64,000 nucleotides of DNA, from assembly GCA_000711775.1 (NCBI GenBank), contig ARYC01001937.1, positions 29,533 through 93,532 on the forward strand, written 5' to 3'. The translations under genes were made by a program, and so were the position numbers. The DNA comes from Oxytricha trifallax. Lineage: Eukaryota; Ciliophora; Spirotrichea; Sporadotrichida; Oxytrichidae. Position 1 is the first letter of the stretch, and each line of letters starts with the position of its first letter. Below, one piece after another: positions 59,080 through 64,000 of the stretch. A model generated the notes under the pieces. It saw only the letters and a program-made list of their open reading frames with translations. It was not told the DNA's origin and did no database searches.

Positions 59080-59830
59080 GTTCTCTCTAGCAAGAGCAGG
59101 CTTCTCTTTCTTTTCTTCTTCCTGTTACTTCTCTCATCATAAGTTTCTTCGCTTACTACCAACTCAAGATTCTATGTTCATTCACTCTGGCCTCTGAATA
59201 CTTGAATAAGTTCGCCTGATAACTTCATACTTTGTTTGCGACTTTCGCTCTATGTGAAGCTTGCTCTATTCCTACATCAAAAAGAAGATGCCGGTACAAG
59301 ATTAACTAAAGAGTTAAACTACAAACCTTACTTGAAATATAAGAGTGCTTATGTAGCCCTGACAGTCAGCTCTCACTTATCCTGATGCCTTGCTTGCTCT
59401 TGTGTTCTGGGGAGATGTTGTACCTTTAATTAGGAGATTCTTGAATAATTTCTCTCAAGTAATCACCTGTGATTGTGCAAGTATGCCAAAGAAATAGTTT
59501 GTTTCTGGAAGTTTATTTGACAGTTGCTTCTAAGAAGAGAAGTACTGCGAAAACCTTTGAGTAATTAATTGCATCATCATATAAATTAGTCAGTAACTAA
59601 GATTTATGGATAGTTTGGAATCTCTGCAAACTTTACAACTTAGGTTTTCAATGCTTTCTTCTGTTCACAGAGAATTGCCCTTAGAAATGAATTTTTTAGT
59701 TCCTTCCATCGTTGAATGAAACAAACCAACTACACGTACGAGTAGCGGTGCAAATTCTCCTTGCTTCTAAATCTTTGAATCATTCTTGTGCCTGCACTCT
59801 TTTCATTGTTTCATTCATTGACTCCATCAT
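59080..59830 (-). pseudogene. TBE-A 22-kDa gene, decayed
   Basis: Minus strand, starting at about 59,827 (MESMNETMKRVQAQE, matching MECINDAMKRIQSQD of TBE-B), then a TGA and a shifted RFRSKENLHRY block. The 3' part near 59,080-59,190 encodes a Lys-rich tail like the other copies. Multiple frameshifts. Position and orientation between transposase and 57-kDa gene are as in TBE-B. Confidence 0.7.
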
Positions 59831-60539
59831 GTTTTCAGTTCTAAAAAATGATATCCAAATTCAACTTTGTTGATTTCAATAATATGCCTCTATAAAACTT
59901 ACTATTAAATATGAGCATCCTATAAGAAGTCAACCTCTAAGATGGATATGGAGAAGTTTTTAACTTGAGAGATCAATATTAATTTCTATTGTTATATTTC
60001 CATAATTTTGATTTAAATTGGTACGTACTTAATTAGAAGCAGCATCTAAAATACTAGTACTTAATTAAGAACTTAATTAATGCAAGTGCTTAAATAGGAG
60101 CACCCTAATTTAAATCACAAAATACTTCCTAGTACGTACTTAATAAGGATCACATCCTAATTAGATACGTACTATAATCAACTTATTATAGAATTTAAAA
60201 ATGCTGACCCATTCTCATATTTTGAGCTGGTGCGTCTCCTAGTACTCATTTTATTCCCTAGTACTCAATGAATTTTCCTTGAAGATGTAAGCTTGCAAAG
60301 TCCTCACACAATCTCTGAGTTATAGAGGCAGTTTTATAATTTAAAATTCAAATTTAAATTTGAGCACTAGCATTTAAGAAAAACAACAGCACTTCCATCA
60401 AACGCATCAAACTAAATGAGACTTACCTTTTGCAGCAATAAAAAATGTGAGAGCTGTGAGATAAACTCTCATAAAGAACTACCCGAGCTATTATCATTTG
60501 AGGTCTCTGTTATCAAAAGAGAAATTAATAAAAGAAAAT

Positions 60540-61710
60540 AAATGGCAGACAAGTGTGAGTGAGAGAGAGGATGGGAAAGGTAATAATTGAATTCCTATTA
60601 AAACAGAAGAAGTTGAAGTGTATTTTTGTGAGCTGTGTGAGAGAGGGATTTCGCTCATAAGTAAAGCTGGTATAGACATATGAAAAGAACATAGAGAAGC
60701 TAAGCCCACTGTATACTTAAAGCACGACAAAATCGATGGGAAGTATAATTGCTTTGAGCGCCATAAGTAGTACTCTCATACAAGAGACTTGAAGAAACAT
60801 CTTTTAATAGCTCACAAAAAAGACATAGAAAAAAACATTAAGTTAGTTGTAGCTTCTCAACAAAAGAAAAAAAGCGAGGGAATATTCTAAAGTGACAGTG
60901 CCAGAATAAGCTAGTTCATAATGAAGGCACGCAACCAATAAATCTCTGAAATCACAAAAATCATGATCAAAATAAAATAGCAGTTCTTGCGAAGATAGAT
61001 TTAGATGCTTCTCTTTAAAGTTATCTTTCTCTAGAGGACTACTTTGATAAGAAAGTTATCAATGATCATCATTATTCTTACAAAGTTTATACCTCAAACT
61101 ATTTATTAAGTGTGATAAATCTTAGATGGAGTTTACTAACGAATTTCAAGTGCTCAGACAATCAAAATTTAAAGTGTGTTAGTACTTAATCAAGCTAGAT
61201 GCTGTTCTGGTTGCCAAAGATCATGTTGCTTTCATATTCCCACTCAATGAAATGATCTTAAGAGATTTCATTAGTGATCAAAGGAATCATAAGTAGTTTT
61301 CTTTTATTAGCGATTTATACCTTAGAAGAGAGTTACAAAAGTTGGGCTTTGTACAGAAATTTGAAGCCTAAGAATTATGATACATTTTTCACGTGTAAGA
61401 GTGACAATTATTGACTTCAAAAGAGCATTAAGGGTAGAAGTTTGAATTGGGAAGTGTAATGGGAACTAGAGAGAGTAGATTGTAGAGATGGAGACTTTCA
61501 ATGGGATTTATGGGCAATTGCAGCAATAGTAATAGAATGCAATTTGCCTCGCAACGATTACTACTCAACAAGTTGTTAAAAGGATGCGAGGTTAAGTAAA
61601 AAGCAATTTATAGATAAAACAAGTATATCTCAAGCAAGCAGATGAAATAGATGGCAAAGTAACTATTAATTAAGACAAGCCTACAATCATGCATATTTAT
61701 AGAGCAGATA
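60540..61710 (+). pseudogene. TBE-A 57-kDa zinc-finger/kinase-like gene
   Basis: Finger blocks FCELCERGISLISKAG (about 60,618) and KYNCFERHKQYSHTRDLKKH (about 60,738) are followed by AVLVAKDHVAFIFPLNEMIL and RDFISDQRNHKQFSFISDLY, which is kinase N-lobe sequence missing from TBE-B. The catalytic loop, in a shifted frame, reads RNLKPKNYD (Asn for the catalytic Asp) and the next motif IIDFKRALRVE. At least four frameshifts or TGAs. This copy is useful for reconstructing family domain order, not as a functional gene. Confidence 0.75.
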
Positions 61711-61823
61711 GAATAGTGTTATAGTAAAAAACAACAGACATCTTCCACATAATCCAAAAGTTCATTTAAGTGCTAATATTTCCTAGAAATCAAAGCACTT
61801 AAAACCCCTTAAGTATAATTTTG

Positions 61824-62048
61824 ATGCAATAGGGGAGATTGTAACTTTTAAATAGAAAAAATACTATTATTAATTATATTACAAAATTACTATCAATTTA
61901 AAAAAGAATTTCCTCTTAGAGATTCGAACTCTATTTAAATTGTTTCTTCTCGCGTGTATTACCATTCAAACATGCGAATATTTTTAATTTTCTAATATCC
62001 AATCTTTCTTATAAGTATCAGTAAATTGGGGTTCAATTCAGATATTCC
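61824..62048. other. AT-rich spacer with tRNA-like T-arm (minus)
   Basis: On the minus strand at about 61,913-61,929, TAGAGTTCGAATCTCTA forms a perfect 5-bp T-arm with a TTCGAAT loop, and GAATGGTAATAC upstream resembles a D-loop. The acceptor and anticodon stems do not pair. Possibly a relic of a tRNA or tRNA-derived SINE. Confidence 0.35.
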
Positions 62049-62272
62049 ATGCTAATGTATTCAAGCGCGAGTTTCTTTAAAATTTTAGAGGAAAAGTTTA
62101 AAAATTAAGAGATAATCGCTAAGGCAATAGCTCTAGATAAAAAAGGAATTGTTCAAGAAATTTGCAACTTTTAGAAAAAAGATGGAGATATTTACGAAGG
62201 TTAATGGAAAAATGATAAACAAAAAAATACCAATAAAATAATAGATATAGATTAAAACAGAGGAGGAAGCAG
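62049..62272 (+). pseudogene. Coding segment with a MORN repeat
   Basis: ATG at 62,049 opens a protein-like frame (SASFFKILEEKFKNQEIIAK, then ALDKKGIVQEICNFQKKD). It contains DGDIYEGQWKNDKQ at about 62,187-62,228, which matches the MORN repeat pattern (Y-x-G-x-W-x-N/D). TAG and TAA supply three Gln including the one inside the repeat. MORN proteins usually carry many repeats and bind membranes or scaffold proteins; only one is here. The frame remains formally open beyond 62,272 but loses protein character, so this looks like a fragment or one macronuclear-destined segment. Confidence 0.55.
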
Positions 62273-62346
62273 AAAAATTAAAGATTATTTTTAACAACTC
62301 ATTACATGGACGAAGCTGATATTCTTGTTGAGAGGCCTCTCTCTAA
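62273..62346 (+). pseudogene. ABC-transporter fragment (ABCA-type H-loop)
   Basis: In a second frame, about 62,285-62,345 reads RLFLTTHYMDEADILVERP. LTTHYMDEAD is the H-loop segment that follows Walker B in ABCA-type nucleotide-binding domains; the His is the switch residue. Only about 20 codons are recognisable, with no Walker A or signature motif nearby. The usual G-D after ADIL is V-E here. A tiny macronuclear-destined segment or a relic. Confidence 0.5.
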
Positions 62347-62468
62347 AACCCATTTTCTTTTATTTATTTAATTTAAGTTTTTAATTTATTTATGACTTTT
62401 TATAATTTACTTTATCTTAAAAAATTACTCTTGGGGTTTTATAAAACTATTTAAGGGGTTTTGGTTTG
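62347..62468 (+). mobile_element. Solitary TBE terminus F
   Basis: TTGGGGTTTTATAAAAC at about 62,431 and AAGGGGTTTTGGTTTG ending at 62,468, followed by AAT, form a right-hand TBE end with G4T4 blocks and an ANT flank. No TBE gene is attached on its inner side, so it is a truncated remnant. Confidence 0.5.
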
Positions 62469-62494
62469 AATGTATTAAATTTTATTCAAATTAC

Positions 62495-62655
62495 TTAAGT
62501 CAAGAATAATCTTTTATAACGTACTTATAATTGATCTTAGGTAGCAAAAATGTTAAATTAACTCTTACAGCTCCTTACAATTTTACAAAACATTTTAATT
62601 AAGCATCCATTCAATGTATTTAAGATATGAAAAAACTAAAATCAAGAACCTCTTA
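62495..62655 (+). repeat. Minisatellite unit, same family as 53,415-53,943
   Basis: Shares TCAAGAATAATCTTTTATAA, CGTACTTA...GATCTTAG, CAAAACATTTTAATTAAGCA and AAAATCAAGAAC with the repeat left of TBE-A. It suggests TBE-A and the elements around it inserted into, and were rearranged within, one minisatellite tract. Confidence 0.6.
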
Positions 62656-62659
62656 TGTG

Positions 62660-63141
62660 AATTGTATCTAGAGACTGATTGATTTCATTCTGCTATCTTA
62701 TAACAACAACAACTTAAATTACATTTATAATTAAATGTAGAGAGCCTATAAAAAATCATAAAGTTTTCTTATTCTCATGAAGCTGTGCTTACCTTCAATA
62801 CCTTCATCCAGAGGTCATGATGTAAGTGAAATTGTAATAAAGGAAGATATGACTTAGAATGTGAAGGTGAAAGCAACGGAAATTCTAGAAGGTATTAGCG
62901 AGGATTCTGGTGTAGAAACTTATGTTAAACATCCTCCTACTATTAAGACAGACCCGTATATTAAGTTTTTAGAGCAGCTGAGATAGAAGTACCGTATATA
63001 AGTGATTAGACAATTCGTTGATAAATTATCAGTTCATAAGACAAAGAAATCAGGAAGAGTTATGAACAACTTAGAATAACACCAGTGTTCAACGTGGCGC
63101 ACTGTCCATTATTTAATGAAATTGAATTCTATTTGAGAGAT
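62660..63141 (+). pseudogene. Uninterrupted TBE-A-type transposase fragment
   Basis: It covers the same part of the transposase as 54,285-54,589 plus 58,707-58,894 of TBE-A (RLIDFILLSYNNNNLNYIYN; ETYVKHPPTIKTDPYIKFLE; RQFVDKLSVHKTKKSGR; NEIEFYLRD). The second half is nearly identical at DNA level to TBE-A, sharing private mutations; the first half is about 90% identical. It lacks TBE-B, so it preserves the empty target. It breaks abruptly at 63,141. Inactive. Confidence 0.8.
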
Positions 63142-64000
63142 AAAACTTGTTAGCCCATTTTGAACATCAAGATTATAGATAGTTCGATTATCAAATTTTA
63201 TACTCTTTTCGGAGTAAAAATTAACCTGTACATGGTTAAAATTTACTCCCAAACTGTATATATAAAAGCTCGATGTACTCTTACTTTTGCAAAGTTCATA
63301 AGCACCTTGAAAACTGGTGAATATTTAAAATTCTTCCAATTCTTCGATTCATCTAGTCAAAAAAGATCAAATTTCATAAATAATACCATCAATAAGAAAC
63401 AGTGAAAGATGGAGAGCTTATCAATAGTTGAGAAAGAAGTTCTTATCAACGATCTAATGAAGTATGCGTTAGATGAACAAATGGAGGAAAAAGAATACAT
63501 TTACCCATATTGCAATGCTCTTATGCAACTTCATAGACCAGAGCAAATCATTGGAACAAATCCAAAAAGTGCAGATTATATCACAAGGTCCAAAGAGCAG
63601 AAGACTTATTGCAAAACTTGATATGCCTGGGATGCGGAGTTTCTTATGAGACATTTTATAACTGTTAGAAACACATGAATGAGTGCAATAGAGTAGACAA
63701 AGCCTCAATACCTAAGAAGCAAATAATATATGATGAAAAGGTACTTGATTAATGGAACTATGGTGAAATGAAATTTTAAAAGAAATTGTTAGACCCAAAA
63801 CAGTCAGAGTTACAACTACCAGAGTTTATCTATGAGTTAAAAAATGGATACATTAGTGCAAAATGGTTAAGCTACTTCAAATAGTAGTTCATTAATGGGC
63901 TACCAATAAAACTCAGGTCAGATGTGAGGAATGATTTTTTCTGGAATAATTTAAAGATTACGATGTTGAAATTGATTGGCTCTTTATTTAAGATAGTAGT
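63142..64000 (+). pseudogene. Unknown gene with a C2HC-like finger, cut by the right edge
   Basis: From 63,142 one frame is open to 63,621 apart from one TGA at 63,403-63,405, six bases before an ATG at 63,409 (MESLSIVEKEVLINDLMKYA). It reads balanced, GC-richer codons with hardly any TAA/TAG (KINLYMVKIYSQTVYIKARC; YIYPYCNALMQLHRPEQIIG). At about 63,610 the frame shifts and continues as CLGCGVSYETFYNCQKHMN-EC (a C2HC-like finger: Cys-x2-Cys...His-x3/4-Cys). LPEFIYELKNGYISAKWL and further residues run to the window end without a stop. Unrecognised. It is fused in frame to the transposase fragment at 63,141, probably by chance. Confidence 0.45.

Larger units (their letters stand above)
53944..61823 (+). 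mobile_element. TBE-A, decayed element interrupted by TBE-B
   Basis: It starts AAT|CGAAACCTCAAACCCCC at 53,944 and ends with an inverted, degenerate terminus (AAAGCACTTAAAACCCC... TTTTG) at about 61,823. Without TBE-B (4,114 bp plus one AGT) it is about 3.8 kb. Gene order is transposase (+), 22 kDa (-), 57 kDa (+). It lies inside the minisatellite. All three genes are frameshifted, and the C4A4 ends are more mutated than those of B, so A is the older insertion. Confidence 0.85.

Noticed and set aside
60494-60730. 78-residue minus-strand ORF
   Set aside because: Antisense shadow of the TBE-A zinc-finger region.
61905-61975. tRNA gene on the minus strand
   Set aside because: The T-arm is perfect but no acceptor or anticodon stem can be formed; at most a relic or SINE head.
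32405-62468. Genuine chromosome ends (telomeres) at C4A4 blocks
   Set aside because: Each block has only one or two C4A4 units and lies at transposon inverted ends with ANT flanks; continuous sequence follows on both sides.
63469-63708. 79-residue minus-strand ORF
   Set aside because: Antisense to the better-supported plus-strand gene at the right edge.

Overview
The window reads as germline (micronuclear) DNA of a hypotrich/spirotrich ciliate related to Oxytricha, Stylonychia or Tetmemena. Three things point there. (1) Protein-like frames stay open only if TAA and TAG are read as glutamine and TGA is the sole stop; the best transposase gene has more than ten such codons. (2) Several mobile elements end in telomere-like C4A4 repeats and carry the three genes known from Oxytricha TBE (telomere-bearing element) transposons. 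(3) The DNA is very AT-rich, gene-poor and full of transposons, satellite and short GC-richer coding scraps, as expected of DNA eliminated from the somatic nucleus. No bacterial-type gene, operon, rRNA or convincing tRNA is present.

Layout. 1-3,700: broken coding segments, some with intron-like GT..AG gaps, including a chromodomain-like gene. 4,000-9,950: a two-ORF element with an (ATT)n tail, short hairpins, one MITE-like element and several coding scraps. 9,950-16,020: AT-rich DNA with almost no genes. 16,022-31,520: about 75 tandem copies of a 206-bp satellite with two linked variant types and a 16-bp palindrome. 31,520-36,300: a broken unknown gene, then a pile-up in which a TBE was truncated, invaded by an (ATT)n-tailed element, and that element invaded by a 1.2-kb foldback palindrome. 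36,300-48,690: AT-rich DNA with a second MITE-like element, two more full-length (ATT)n-tailed elements, one fragment and several unknown coding scraps. 48,697-53,346: a decayed TBE in minus orientation. 53,415-53,941: a diverged ~164-bp minisatellite. 53,944-61,823: a TBE interrupted by a second, better-preserved 4,114-bp TBE with an AGT target duplication. 61,824-64,000: MORN-repeat and ABC-transporter scraps, a TBE end, more minisatellite, an uninterrupted transposase fragment, and an unknown gene that runs off the right edge.

How the parts work together. TBE transposase (DD34E, Tc1/mariner/IS630 superfamily), the 22-kDa protein and the zinc-finger/kinase-like protein form one known module. 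It is present here in one nearly complete, two decayed and several partial copies. The (ATT)n-tailed elements form a second repeated family with two Gln-rich, acidic/basic ORFs. They share a 3' module of two GC-rich hairpins plus an ATT tail, and I saw no reverse transcriptase, so their mobility mechanism is an open question. The short coding scraps (chromodomain-like, MORN, ABC H-loop, others) are either macronuclear-destined segments separated by eliminated DNA or pseudogene relics; sequence alone cannot decide.
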